Of a stretch of 18,407 bases of DNA, positions 1-8,163 are shown piece after piece (the stretch's first letter is position 1; every line of letters begins with the position of its first letter). The notes under the pieces are model-generated. The model worked only from the letters and a program-made list of their open reading frames with translations. It did no database searches and had not been told where the DNA came from. Where the stretch lies: contig DATILI010000222.1 of the NCBI GenBank assembly GCA_035476635.1, forward strand, positions 1-18,407, written 5' to 3'. A program made the translations under genes and the position numbers. The stretch is from DATILI01 sp035476635 (GTDB lineage Bacteria > Pseudomonadota > Gammaproteobacteria > Burkholderiales > Burkholderiaceae_C).

Positions 1-190
1 CTTCGTAGGCGCGGCTGGCCGCCAGCACGGCGCGGCTGACCTGTTCGGGCGAGGCTTCGGCGACCTCGCACAGCACTTCGCCCGTGGCCGGATTGATGAT
101 CGGCTCCGCAGGCCCTTGGCCCTTGACCAGCTGGTGGTCGATCAGAAGCTCGGTCGGAAAGCTGATGGCAAGGTCTTTCGTGTGGCCCAT
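1..190 (-). CDS. patD: Gamma-aminobutyraldehyde dehydrogenase (PatD/YdcW-like), N-terminal part only
   Basis: The first 63 codons of an NAD-dependent aldehyde dehydrogenase, cut by the left edge. The readable N-terminus includes IINPATGEVLCEVAEASPEQV, which parallels the start of E. coli PatD (VYNPATGDVLLEIAEASAEQV) and the first Rossmann-domain strands of the family. The catalytic Cys and Glu lie outside the window. The ATG at 190 is preceded by a good AAGGAG with 8 nt spacing. It is the last visible gene of the leftward operon, 30 bp after the second permease gene, in the same relative place as patD after ydcV in E. coli. The family oxidises 4-aminobutyraldehyde from putrescine to GABA in the cytoplasm. 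Identity as an aldehyde dehydrogenase is firm; the exact substrate is inferred from context, and related betaine- or other aminoaldehyde dehydrogenases cannot be excluded. Confidence 0.8.
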   Translation of the reverse strand, partial: MGHTKDLAISFPTELLIDHQLVKGQGPAEPIINPATGEVLCEVAEASPEQVSRAVLAASRAYE

Positions 191-220
191 GGTCTGGCTC
201 CTTGTGTGTAAGTCAATGGT

Positions 221-1033
221 TCAGCGGTTGTGGCTGTCTTCGTCGGCACGCGTCAGCCAGTAGGCTGCCAGGATCGGGATGAAGGTCAGCACGACGATGA
301 AAACGGCAACGACATTGGTGACGGGGCGCTGGCGCGGGCGGATGAGCTCCTGCAGCATCCAGATCGGCAGCGTGGTCTGCTGCCCCGCGGTGAACGTGGT
401 CACGATGACCTCGTCGAAACTGAGCGCGAATGCCAGCAGCGCCCCGGCCAGCAAGGCCGAGCCCAGTTGCGGCAACAGCACGTAGCGGAAGGTCTGGAAC
501 GCGTTGGCGCCCAGGTCCATCGAGGCTTCCAGCAGCGAGGGGCTGATGCGCCGCAGCCGCGCCACGGCGTTGTTGTAGACCACAACCACGCAGAACGTGG
601 CATGGCCGATGACGATGGTCCAGAAGCTGAATGGAATCTCCAGCGTGTGGTAGGCCGAGCGCAGGGCAATCCCGGTCACCACGCCAGGCAGCGCAATCGG
701 CAGGATCAGCAGCAGCGAAATGGCCTCGCGGCCGAAGAACTGCGCGCGCGCCAGCGCACCGGCGGCCAGCGTTCCCAGCACCAGGGCGATGGCGGTGGCC
801 GACAACGCGACCTGGGCCGACAGCTTGATGGCGTCCCAGACGTCGTCACGCGCCAGCGCCACCGCGAACCATTGCGTGGTCAGCCCAGGGGGCGGGAAGA
901 CATAGCTCTTGTCTTCGCTGCTGAAGGCGTACAGCAGGATCAGCGCCAGCGGAACGTGCAGGAACAGAACGCCCAGGCCGGTGGCCGCCTTCAGGCCGAA
1001 CGACGCGCCGCGCACGGGCGATTTAGAGCGCAT
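221..1033 (-). CDS. ydcV: ABC transporter permease, polyamine type (YdcV-like)
   Basis: A 270-residue inner-membrane permease, close in length and sequence to E. coli YdcV (264 aa). Shared stretches include LLILPIALPGVVTGIAL, IGHATFCVVVVYNN and LAFALSFDEVIVTTFTAG. The EAA loop that contacts the ATPase is at residues 169-188 (EASMDLGANAFQTFRYVLLP). About six membrane segments are visible, the first near residues 15-36. I take the ATG at 1033 rather than the longer reading frame to 1111, because the protein aligns with YdcV from there and AAGGGGG lies 6 nt upstream. It overlaps the end of the preceding permease gene by 11 bp, suggesting translational coupling. With the other permease it should form the heterodimeric channel of a polyamine-type importer. 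Confidence 0.92.
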   Translation of the reverse strand: MRSKSPVRGASFGLKAATGLGVLFLHVPLALILLYAFSSEDKSYVFPPPGLTTQWFAVALARDDVWDAIKLSAQVALSATAIALVLGTLAAGALARAQFFGREAISLLLILPIALPGVVTGIALRSAYHTLEIPFSFWTIVIGHATFCVVVVYNNAVARLRRISPSLLEASMDLGANAFQTFRYVLLPQLGSALLAGALLAFALSFDEVIVTTFTAGQQTTLPIWMLQELIRPRQRPVTNVVAVFIVVLTFIPILAAYWLTRADEDSHNR

Positions 1034-2000
1034 CGAAGGCCCCCTTGCGTTTGGCCAGCCACAGGTAGGCGGCGATGATGACGATCGGCACCAGCGAGAA
1101 CGCCGCGGCAAACGGCAGGTTGCCCGCCACCCCCTGCTGGCGGTACACCACTTGCCCGATGTACAGCGTGGAGTTGCCGATGACTTGCGGAATGATGTAG
1201 TCGCCCAAGGTCAGCGAGAACGAGAAGATCGAGCCGGCCGCCACGCCCGGCATGGCCAGCGGCAGGATCACACGCGCCAGGGTCTGGCGCGGATTCGCGC
1301 CCAGGTCGGCCGAAGCCTCCAGGTAGGAGCCGGGAATGCGCTCGATGGCGGCCTGGATCGGCAGGATCACGAAGGGCAGCCACATATAGACGAACACGAT
1401 GAAGGTGCCCATGGGCGAGAAGCTCAGCGAATGGCCGCCGATCATCGGCGTGTCCAGCAAGGCGTCGAGCAGCCATTGCAGGTGCAGGCTTTGCAGGACC
1501 CATGAAATGGCGCCTTCCTTGGCCAGCAGCATCTTCCAGGCGTACAGCCGTACCAGGTAGCTGGACCACAGCGGCAGCATCACAGCCACATAGAGCAGCG
1601 CCTTTTGCGGCCCGCGCGCGTAGCGGGCCATGTAATAGGCCATCGGGAATCCGATGGCCACGCAGGCGAACGTGACCAGCGTGGCCATCAGGGTGCTGCG
1701 CAGCGCCACGTCCAGGTTGGCGGGCGCGAAGATCTCGCGGAAGTTGGACAGGCCCAGCTCGCGCACCACCTGGCCGGAGAAGTCGTCGAGCCGAAAGAAG
1801 CTGTTGGCCAGCAGGGCGAACAGCGAGCCCAGGTAGATGACGCCAAACCACAGCAGCGGCGGCACCAGCAGCAAGGCCAGCAGCAGGCCGCGACGCGTAT
1901 AGATCAGCGTTGAGAGCCGGTCGGCCAGGCCGGTGGTGCCGATGGCGCGCAGCGGCGCGCCGACCGTGGCAGCGGCGGGGGCGGTGGACGGGATATTCAT
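1023..2000 (-). CDS. ydcU: ABC transporter permease, polyamine type (YdcU-like)
   Basis: A 325-residue inner-membrane permease with extended similarity to E. coli YdcU (313 aa), for example AVMLPLWSSYLVRLYAWKML, FSLTLGDYIIPQVIG, and an identical GAFDAL C-terminus. The EAA loop starts at E228 (EASADLGANPRQTLARVILP). A hydrophobic segment near residues 38-60 starts the membrane domain, preceded by a roughly 35-residue cytoplasmic N-terminus. The start ATG overlaps the stop of the ATPase gene as ATGA (4 bp), so translation is probably coupled. It pairs with the downstream permease to form the membrane channel of the transporter. Confidence 0.92.
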   Translation of the reverse strand: MNIPSTAPAAATVGAPLRAIGTTGLADRLSTLIYTRRGLLLALLLVPPLLWFGVIYLGSLFALLANSFFRLDDFSGQVVRELGLSNFREIFAPANLDVALRSTLMATLVTFACVAIGFPMAYYMARYARGPQKALLYVAVMLPLWSSYLVRLYAWKMLLAKEGAISWVLQSLHLQWLLDALLDTPMIGGHSLSFSPMGTFIVFVYMWLPFVILPIQAAIERIPGSYLEASADLGANPRQTLARVILPLAMPGVAAGSIFSFSLTLGDYIIPQVIGNSTLYIGQVVYRQQGVAGNLPFAAAFSLVPIVIIAAYLWLAKRKGAFDAL

Positions 2001-3034
2001 CCTGCCAGCGCCTCCTGCGCCGAGGCCGCCCGCGCGTCGACCGCATGCACGGCGTCGTCGTTCCAGTGCAGGTAGACCGTTTCGCCCACGGTGGGCGGGG
2101 ATGGATCCGTCACCGGGACGTCGGCCAGCAGGCTGCCCGTGCCCTGCCGTGCGATGTGCACGCGCCTGAACGAGCCAAAGTACTGGACCTCCGAGACGAC
2201 GCCGCTGGCGCGCGCGCCCTGCGCTGTGCCCAGGCGCAGTCGTTCGGGCCGGACCATGGCGGCAGGGCTGCCGGCGAGGCGCATGGCCTCGTCGCCGTGC
2301 AACAGGTTCGCCACGCCCACGAACTCGGCGACAAAGCGCGTCGCCGGTGCGTTGTACAAGGTGTCGGGCGTGGCCACCTGGTCCAGGCGGCCACGGTTGA
2401 ACACGCCGATGCGGTCGCTCATGGAAAGCGCTTCATGCTGGTCGTGCGTGACGAAGATGAAGGTGATGCCGAGCTTGCGCTGCAGCGTCTTGAGCTCACT
2501 TTGCATCTGCTCGCGCAGTTTCAGGTCGAGCGCGCCCAGCGGTTCGTCCAGCAGCAGTACCTGGGGTTCGTTGATCAAGGCACGCGCGAGCGCGACCCGC
2601 TGGCGCTGCCCGCCCGACAACTGGCCCGGCTTGCGCTGCGCGACATCGGGCAGGCGGACCATCTCCAGCAGTTGGTGCGCGCGGGTTTCGCGGGCCGCCT
2701 TGGGAACGCCTCGGACCATCTGGCTGTAGGCGACGTTTTCCAGGATGCTCATGTGCGGAAACAGCGCATAGTCCTGGAACACGGTGTTGACCGGCCGGGC
2801 ATAGGGCGGCTGCCGGCTGACGTCCTGGCCATGGATGGCGATGCTGCCCGCGGTGGGGAGCGTGAACCCGCCAATCATGCGCAGGCACGTCGTCTTGCCC
2901 GAGCCGGAAGGTCCGAGCAAGGTAAAGAACTCGCCCGGCTTCACATCGAGGCTGACGTCATCGACGGCGCGCACCTCCTTGCCGGACGAACTGAAGACAC
3001 ACGATACGTGGTGCAGGCTGACGGCTTGCGTCAT
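1997..3034 (-). CDS. ydcT: ABC transporter ATP-binding protein, polyamine type (YdcT/PotA-like)
   Basis: A 345-residue ATPase that energises the importer from the cytoplasmic face. Walker A GPSGSGKT is at residues 41-48, the Q-loop is in VFQDYALFPHMS near 85-96, the signature LSGGQ is at 139-143, Walker B LLLDEP at 160-165, and the H-loop VTHD has H197. The C-terminal part (about 240-345) is the TOBE-like regulatory domain typical of the PotA/MalK class. Sequence and length match E. coli YdcT (337 aa). The open frame extends to 3145, but the start at 3034 (MTQAVSLHHV) aligns with YdcT and the longer version would cross the intergenic hairpin. The ribosome site in front is weak, so the hairpin and start context may lower ATPase output relative to the binding protein. 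Confidence 0.92.
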   Translation of the reverse strand: MTQAVSLHHVSCVFSSSGKEVRAVDDVSLDVKPGEFFTLLGPSGSGKTTCLRMIGGFTLPTAGSIAIHGQDVSRQPPYARPVNTVFQDYALFPHMSILENVAYSQMVRGVPKAARETRAHQLLEMVRLPDVAQRKPGQLSGGQRQRVALARALINEPQVLLLDEPLGALDLKLREQMQSELKTLQRKLGITFIFVTHDQHEALSMSDRIGVFNRGRLDQVATPDTLYNAPATRFVAEFVGVANLLHGDEAMRLAGSPAAMVRPERLRLGTAQGARASGVVSEVQYFGSFRRVHIARQGTGSLLADVPVTDPSPPTVGETVYLHWNDDAVHAVDARAASAQEALAG

Positions 3035-3064
3035 GGTGAGAAGTCTTTCGTGTGAGGTGGGCGG

Positions 3065-3093
3065 CATCGGCAGGCCATTGCGGCCTGCCGATG
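3065..3093 (-). repeat. Perfect 12-bp stem-loop between binding-protein and ATPase genes
   Basis: CATCGGCAGGCC and GGCCTGCCGATG form a perfect 12-bp stem around a 5-nt loop, about 30 bp after the ydcS stop and about 30 bp before the ydcT start. No T-run follows on the leftward strand, so it does not look like a classical intrinsic terminator. Hairpins at this position in binding-protein operons commonly protect the upstream mRNA or attenuate downstream genes, giving excess binding protein. That role is inferred here. Confidence 0.7.
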
Positions 3094-3122
3094 TGTGGGG
3101 GCCAGAAAAACGTGCGAAAAAA

Positions 3123-4283
3123 TCAACGGCCACCGAGCACGGCAATGTAGTCGGACACCCACTTGTGGTACGGGATGCACTGGTTGTTCTGCGTCTTGCA
3201 CTGGGCGGTAGGGGTGCGCCAGAACGCGATCTTGTCGAAAGAGTTGTAGCCCTGGCGTGCGCAGCCTTCGTCGCTCAACAACTTGTTGCCCTTGCACGCC
3301 GCGGGCACCGACGGTACCGAGCCGAACCAGGCCGCCAGGTCGCCTTGCAGCTTGGGATTGAGCGAGTGCTCCAGCCAGAGGTAGGCGCAGTTCGGGTTCT
3401 TGGCCTCGGCATGCATCATGGTCGAGTCAGCCCATCCGGTGGCGCCTTCCACTGGCACCACGGTGGCGATCGGTGCCTTCTTGGAGCCCAGGATGTTGGC
3501 CTGGAACTGCCAGGAACTGGAGGCCACCACGCCCTCGTTGGTGAAGTCGTCGATCTGCACGAAGGCGTCGTGCCAGTACTTGCCTACCAGTTTGCGCTGC
3601 CCGCGCAGCAAATCGAGCGCGGCCTTGTACTGCGCCTCGTTGAGCTCATACGGGTCCTTGATGCCGAGCGCCGGGTTTTTCTGCATCAGGTACAGCGCCG
3701 CATCGGCAATGTAGATCGGGCCGTCGAAGGCCTGGACGCGGCCCTTGTTGGACTTGCCGTCCGGCAGGGTCTGCTCTTCGAACACGGTCGCCCACGAGGT
3801 CGGCTTCTTGTCGCCAAAGACCTTGGTGTTGTACATCAGCACGTTCCAGCCCCATTGGTACGGCACGCCGTAGTGGGTATTGTTGTCGTAGTGCCAGGGC
3901 GCTTTCTGCAGGCGCGGATCGATGTTCTTGTAGCTCGGGATCAGGCTGACGTTGATCGGCTTGACCTTCTTGCCGCGGATCAGGCGCGTGCTGGCGTCGC
4001 CGGAGGCCGTGACCAGATCGAAGCCGCCTTCGTTCATCAGCGCAACCATCTCATCCGAGGTGCCGGCGGTCTTGACGTTGACCTTGCAGCCCGTTTTCTT
4101 TTCGAAATCGGTCACCCAATCGAAATTCTTGTCGGTGGCGCCGCGTTCGATATAGCCGGCCCAGGCCACGATATCGACCTTGCCTTCAGGCTTGCCCAGC
4201 TTCTGCACGGGCTGCTGCGCCAAGCTCATGCTGCCGATGGCCGTGACGCCCATCGCTACAGCCGCCATCTTCAAAAGTTTCAT
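3123..4283 (-). CDS. ydcS: Periplasmic polyamine-type ABC substrate-binding protein (YdcS-like)
   Basis: A 386-residue periplasmic solute-binding protein. Residues 1-22 form a signal peptide (KxxK start, hydrophobic core, SLA|QQ cleavage). The mature protein parallels E. coli YdcS (381 aa) over its length: KPEGKVDIVAWAGYIERG, FDLVTASGDASTRLI, LPDGKSNKGRVQAFDGPIYI, YWHDAFVQIDDF, DLAAWFGSVPSVP and C-terminal YIAVLGGR. This is the PotD/PotF-like cluster. The ATG at 4283 has GGAG 9 nt upstream and opens the signal peptide; the longer frame to 4397 is not plausible. It is the first gene of the operon and probably captures a polyamine. E. coli YdcS has also been reported to have polyhydroxybutyrate synthase activity, which cannot be judged here. 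Confidence 0.93.
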   Translation of the reverse strand: MKLLKMAAVAMGVTAIGSMSLAQQPVQKLGKPEGKVDIVAWAGYIERGATDKNFDWVTDFEKKTGCKVNVKTAGTSDEMVALMNEGGFDLVTASGDASTRLIRGKKVKPINVSLIPSYKNIDPRLQKAPWHYDNNTHYGVPYQWGWNVLMYNTKVFGDKKPTSWATVFEEQTLPDGKSNKGRVQAFDGPIYIADAALYLMQKNPALGIKDPYELNEAQYKAALDLLRGQRKLVGKYWHDAFVQIDDFTNEGVVASSSWQFQANILGSKKAPIATVVPVEGATGWADSTMMHAEAKNPNCAYLWLEHSLNPKLQGDLAAWFGSVPSVPAACKGNKLLSDEGCARQGYNSFDKIAFWRTPTAQCKTQNNQCIPYHKWVSDYIAVLGGR

Positions 4284-4413
4284 GGGTTGTACTCCGTTGA
4301 AGTGAACAAAATCAGGCCGGGTCGATGGACACAGGCCACCTGCTTTCGCCAAAAGCTTCGCGAATGTAGCCTTGACCCCCCGGGGCGGAAAGTTCAATAT
4401 TCGGCTTCAAAGC

Positions 4414-4430
4414 TATCTGTTTTATAGATA
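4414..4430. promoter_or_regulatory. LysR-type operator candidate (TATCT-N7-AGATA) between ydcS and its divergent regulator
   Basis: A perfect 5-bp dyad, TATCT and AGATA separated by 7 nt, embeds ATC-N9-GAT and T-N11-A, the standard LysR-family recognition pattern. It lies 52 bp before the regulator start and about 130 bp before ydcS, in the AT-rich island of the divergent gap. Two palindromes adjoin it, TAGATATCTA (4425-4434) and GGGTTAACCC (4435-4444), which could supply a second, activation-side site. I could not define a convincing -35/-10 pair for ydcS. Confidence 0.55.
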
Positions 4431-4481
4431 TCTAGGGTTAACCCGCGATTTTTTAGACCACTCGAACACCTACTCACCCTC

Positions 4482-5399
4482 GTGCATCGCCATCTCACGC
4501 TCAAGCAGTTCCGCTACTTCCTGGCCGTGTCGGAGACCGGCTCGGTGGCCGCCGCGGCGCGCATGATCAACATCGCGCAGTCGGCCATGACCAAGAGCGT
4601 GCAGGAGGTGGAGGACACCTTGGGCATGCGCCTGTTCGAGCGCACGCGCAAGGGGATGGTGCTGACCCAGGCCGGGCACCGCTTTCAGGCCAGCGCGCGC
4701 AAGGTCATCTCCGCGGTTGCCGAGGCCGGAATGATCGACCGGGGCCGGCAGGAAGCGCTGACCGGCGCGCTGACGATCGGCGTGACCAGTCTGGTGGCGG
4801 GCTACTACCTGGCCGAACTGTTCGCCCGCTTTCAGCGTTCGCACCCGTCGGTGAAGATCACCGTGATCGAGGATGCACCCCAGTTCCTGGAGCACCTGCT
4901 CATCAATGGCGAAGTCGACCTGGCCATCATGGTGTCCAACGCCCTGGGCGACCCCCAGGCCCTGGTGGTGGAGGTGCTGACGAGTTCCCCGAACCGCATC
5001 TGGCTGTCGTCCAGCCATCCGCTTGCGGAACACGCCGAGCTGACGCTGGCCGAATGCGCCGCGGCGCCACAGATCGTGCTGGAAGCCGACCGGGTAGGGG
5101 ACGTGCTGCGTTCGGTCTGGGCGCGCTACGAGCTGCGGCCCGAAGTCATGCTGCGAACCTCGTCCCTGGAAGCTGCGCGTTCGCTGGTAGGGGTAGGGGC
5201 CGGCATCACCATCCTGCCGGACTTTCTTTACCGCCCCTGGACGCTGGACGCCGACCATATCGAAGTGCGCAACCTGCGCGATGCCGTGCCCAGCATCGAT
5301 GTGGGCCTGGTATGGCGGCGGGGAACGCGGACGCGTGAAGTGGTCTATGAATTCATCGAAGTCGCCCGGGAGCAGTCGGCCGCCAATCGCAGCCGCTGA
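4482..5399 (+). CDS. LysR-family transcriptional regulator, probable regulator of the polyamine operon
   Basis: A 305-residue LTTR. The N-terminal winged HTH spans about residues 6-65 (LKQFRYFLAVSETGSVAAAA...QSAMTKSVQEVEDTLGMRLFERTRKG), followed by a linker helix and a substrate-binding-like effector domain at about 93-300 (LTIGVTSLVAGYYLAEL, DLAIMVSNAL). The start is GTG at 4482; no upstream in-frame start exists, and the next ATG would cut the HTH. No strong ribosome site is visible. Divergence from ydcS with a shared ATC-N9-GAT dyad suggests it controls that operon and itself. E. coli uses a MocR-type protein (YdcR) at the same position, so regulation differs. The effector is unknown; a polyamine or its aldehyde/amino-acid product is a reasonable guess. 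Confidence 0.88.
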   Translation: MHRHLTLKQFRYFLAVSETGSVAAAARMINIAQSAMTKSVQEVEDTLGMRLFERTRKGMVLTQAGHRFQASARKVISAVAEAGMIDRGRQEALTGALTIGVTSLVAGYYLAELFARFQRSHPSVKITVIEDAPQFLEHLLINGEVDLAIMVSNALGDPQALVVEVLTSSPNRIWLSSSHPLAEHAELTLAECAAAPQIVLEADRVGDVLRSVWARYELRPEVMLRTSSLEAARSLVGVGAGITILPDFLYRPWTLDADHIEVRNLRDAVPSIDVGLVWRRGTRTREVVYEFIEVAREQSAANRSR

Positions 5400-5420
5400 G
5401 GTTCGGCCCGGGCTCTTGTT

Positions 5421-5431
5421 TCTAGGATAAT
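5421..5431 (+). promoter_or_regulatory. Possible -10 element of alaS
   Basis: TCTAGGATAAT contains GATAAT at 5426-5431, a 5/6 match to the sigma-70 -10 box, in the short AT-richer patch about 75 bp upstream of alaS. No good -35 box is visible at 16-18 nt, so this is a weak call. Confidence 0.3.
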
Positions 5432-5506
5432 TGCCGTTTTGCCCCAATGCTGGCAGCCCGAGCGATTTCCGTCTCGCGGCCATGACCGGCGAGCACCCCA
5501 GACACC

Positions 5507-8149
5507 ATGAGTTCATCCAAGTCCGCCGCGACCCCGATGTCGGTCGCTGATATCCGCAAGACCTTCCTCGACTTCTTCGCCTCCAAGGGTCACACGGTCG
5601 TGGCCTCCAGCCCGCTGGTGCCGGGCAACGACCCGACCCTGATGTTCACCAACTCGGGCATGGTGCAGTTCAAGGACGTGTTTCTCGGTTCCGACAAGCG
5701 CAACTACGTGCGCGCGGCTTCGGTGCAAGCCTGTCTGCGCGCCGGCGGCAAGCACAACGACCTTGAAAACGTGGGCTACACCGCGCGCCACCACACCTTC
5801 TTCGAAATGCTGGGCAACTGGAGCTTTGGCGACTACTTCAAGCGCGATTCGCTGAAGTGGGGATGGGAACTGCTGACACAGGTGTACAAGCTGCCGGCCG
5901 ACCGGCTGCTGGCGACCGTCTACCACGAGGACGACGAGGCCTACGACATCTGGACCAAGGAGATCGGCCTGCCGCCCGAGCGCGTCATCCGCATCGGCGA
6001 CAACAAGGGCGGCAAGTACAAGTCCGACAATTTCTGGATGATGGCCGACACCGGCCCCTGCGGCCCCTGCTCGGAAATCTTCTACGACCACGGCGACCAC
6101 ATCCCGGGCGGCCCGCCCGGCAGCCCGGGCGAGGACGGCGACCGCTTCATCGAGATCTGGAACCACGTGTTCATGCAGTTCGACATGCAGCCCGATGGCA
6201 GTGTGGTCAAGCTGCCGGCGCAATGCGTGGACACGGGCATGGGGCTGGAGCGCCTGGCCGCCATCCTGCAGCATGTGCACAGCAACTACGAGATCGACAT
6301 CTTCGAGCAGCTGATCAAGGCCGCCGCGCGCGAAACTGGCGAGAAGGACCTGGACAACAAGAGCCTGCGCGTGATCGCCGACCACATCCGGGCCACCGCT
6401 TTCCTGGTGAGCGACGGCGTCATCCCGAGTAACGAGGGCCGCGGCTATGTGCAGCGGCGCATCACCCGCCGCGCCATCCGCCACGGCTACAAGCTGGGCA
6501 AGAAGACCCCCTTCTTCCACAAGCTGGTGCCTGACCTGGTACGCCTGATGGGCGATGCCTATCCGAACCTGAAGAACGGCGAGAAGCGCATCACCGAGAC
6601 ACTCAAGGCCGAGGAAGAGCGCTTCTTCGAGACGCTGGAAAACGGCATGGAGATTCTTGACGCGGCCCTGGCCGGCGGCCAGACCGTGCTGCCCGGTGAG
6701 GTGGCCTTCAAGCTGCACGACACCTATGGCTTTCCGCTGGATCTCTCGGCCGATGTGTGCCGCGAGCGCGGCCTTTCGGTGGACGAAGCCGGCTTCAATA
6801 CTGCAATGGAAAAGCAGAAGACCCAGGCGCGCGCGGCGGGCAAATTCAAGATGGATCGCGCCCTCGAGTACACGGGCGTGGGCAACACCTTTGTCGGCTA
6901 CGACCAGCTGGAGCAGGCCGCCGCGAAAGTCGTGGCGCTGTATATCGATGGCACGGCAGCCACCGAGCTCAAGGCCGGCCAGAGCGGCGTCGTCGTGCTG
7001 GACTCCACGCCGTTCTATGCCGAATCAGGTGGCCAGGTGGGCGACGAGGGTGTGCTCGCCAACAGCGCGGCACGCTTTGAAGTGAGCGACACGCAGAAGA
7101 TCAAGGCCGACGTGTTCGGCCACCACGGGAAGCTGGCCAGCGGTGCGCTCAAGCTCGGCGACACGGTCACGGCGCAGGTCGACACGGCGCAGCGTGCCGC
7201 CACCGTGCGCAACCACAGCGCGACCCATTTGATGCACAAGGCCCTGCGCGAGGTGCTGGGCGACCATGTGGCGCAAAAGGGTTCGCTGGTCGATGCCGAC
7301 AAGACGCGCTTTGACTTCACCCACAACGCGCCGGTCACGCCAGAGCAGATCCGCGAAATCGAGAAACGCGTGAATGCCGAGATCCTGGCCAACGCCGCGA
7401 CACAGGCGCGCGTGATGGACATCGAATCGGCCCAGAAGACCGGCGCGATGATGTTGTTCGGCGAGAAGTATGGCGAGAACGTGCGCGTGCTGGACATCGG
7501 CACCAGCCGTGAACTGTGCGGCGGTACGCACGTGCAGCGCACCGGCGACATCGGGCTCTTCAAGCTGGTGAACGAAGGCGGCGTGGCTGCGGGCGTGCGC
7601 CGGGTTGAAGCCGTGACGGGTGCCAACGCACTGGCCTATCTGCAGCAACTGGAAAGCACCGTGGCGCAAGCCGCCGGTACGCTCAAGGCACCGGCTGCCG
7701 AGCTGCAGGGGCGCATTACGCAGGTGCTGGAGCAGGTGCGCTCGCTCGAGAAGGAAGTGGCGCAGCTCAAGGGCAAGCTGGCTTCTTCGCAGGGTGACGA
7801 ACTCATGGCGCAGGCAGTCGATGTCAAGGGCATCAAGGTATTGGCCGCCAGGCTCGAAGGTGCCGACGCCAAGACCCTGCGCGAGACCATGGACAAGCTC
7901 AAGGACAAGCTCAAGACCGCCGCCATCGTGCTGGCCGCCGTGGACGGCGACAAGGTGCAACTGGCGGCCGGCGTCACGGCCGACAGCATGGGCCGTGTCA
8001 AGGCCGGCGAGCTGGTGAACTTTGTCGCGCAGCAGGTGGGCGGCAAGGGCGGCGGCAAGCCCGACATGGCCATGGCCGGCGGCACCGATGCGAGCAAGCT
8101 CGCAGGCGCCCTGGCATCGGTTCAGGCCTGGGTGGCCGAGCGGGCCTGA
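5507..8149 (+). CDS. alaS: Alanyl-tRNA synthetase
   Basis: An 880-residue class II synthetase (E. coli 876 aa) that charges tRNA-Ala in the cytoplasm and edits mischarged Ser/Gly. The N-terminal aminoacylation domain (about 15-250) carries VVASSPLVPGNDPTLMFTNS, RAGGKHNDLENVGYTARHHT, DTGPCGPCSEIFYDHGDH and VDTGMGLERLA. The editing-domain zinc ligands are H570 and H574 in NHSATHLMH and C671 and H675 in LCGGTH. The C-Ala domain occupies the last 150 or so residues, with a coiled-coil-like stretch (LEQVRSLEKEVAQLKGKL) and a GGGKPDMAMAGG-type glycine-rich motif. The ATG at 5507 gives a slightly longer N-terminus than E. coli; the second Met (5537) would align better with the family start and is a possible alternative. 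It is single and not obviously in an operon: the LysR gene ends 107 bp upstream and the next gene is convergent. Confidence 0.98.
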   Translation: MSSSKSAATPMSVADIRKTFLDFFASKGHTVVASSPLVPGNDPTLMFTNSGMVQFKDVFLGSDKRNYVRAASVQACLRAGGKHNDLENVGYTARHHTFFEMLGNWSFGDYFKRDSLKWGWELLTQVYKLPADRLLATVYHEDDEAYDIWTKEIGLPPERVIRIGDNKGGKYKSDNFWMMADTGPCGPCSEIFYDHGDHIPGGPPGSPGEDGDRFIEIWNHVFMQFDMQPDGSVVKLPAQCVDTGMGLERLAAILQHVHSNYEIDIFEQLIKAAARETGEKDLDNKSLRVIADHIRATAFLVSDGVIPSNEGRGYVQRRITRRAIRHGYKLGKKTPFFHKLVPDLVRLMGDAYPNLKNGEKRITETLKAEEERFFETLENGMEILDAALAGGQTVLPGEVAFKLHDTYGFPLDLSADVCRERGLSVDEAGFNTAMEKQKTQARAAGKFKMDRALEYTGVGNTFVGYDQLEQAAAKVVALYIDGTAATELKAGQSGVVVLDSTPFYAESGGQVGDEGVLANSAARFEVSDTQKIKADVFGHHGKLASGALKLGDTVTAQVDTAQRAATVRNHSATHLMHKALREVLGDHVAQKGSLVDADKTRFDFTHNAPVTPEQIREIEKRVNAEILANAATQARVMDIESAQKTGAMMLFGEKYGENVRVLDIGTSRELCGGTHVQRTGDIGLFKLVNEGGVAAGVRRVEAVTGANALAYLQQLESTVAQAAGTLKAPAAELQGRITQVLEQVRSLEKEVAQLKGKLASSQGDELMAQAVDVKGIKVLAARLEGADAKTLRETMDKLKDKLKTAAIVLAAVDGDKVQLAAGVTADSMGRVKAGELVNFVAQQVGGKGGGKPDMAMAGGTDASKLAGALASVQAWVAERA

Positions 8150-8163
8150 TTCCGGCTTTTCGT

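Noticed and set aside
230..1078. 282-codon rightward open frame opposite the permease gene
   Set aside because: Shadow of ydcV with Gln/Arg-rich repeats of codon bias; no recognisable domain.
3065..3093. Intrinsic terminator after ydcS
   Set aside because: The stem is perfect but no T-run follows on either strand, and downstream genes clearly belong to the same operon.
4363..4397. TTGAAC/TACATT as the ydcS promoter
   Set aside because: The spacing is about 23 nt, too long for a sigma-70 promoter.
5513..6718. Long open frame antisense to alaS (about 400 codons)
   Set aside because: It is a GC-driven shadow of alaS with low-complexity Val/Ala/His-rich translation and no family features.
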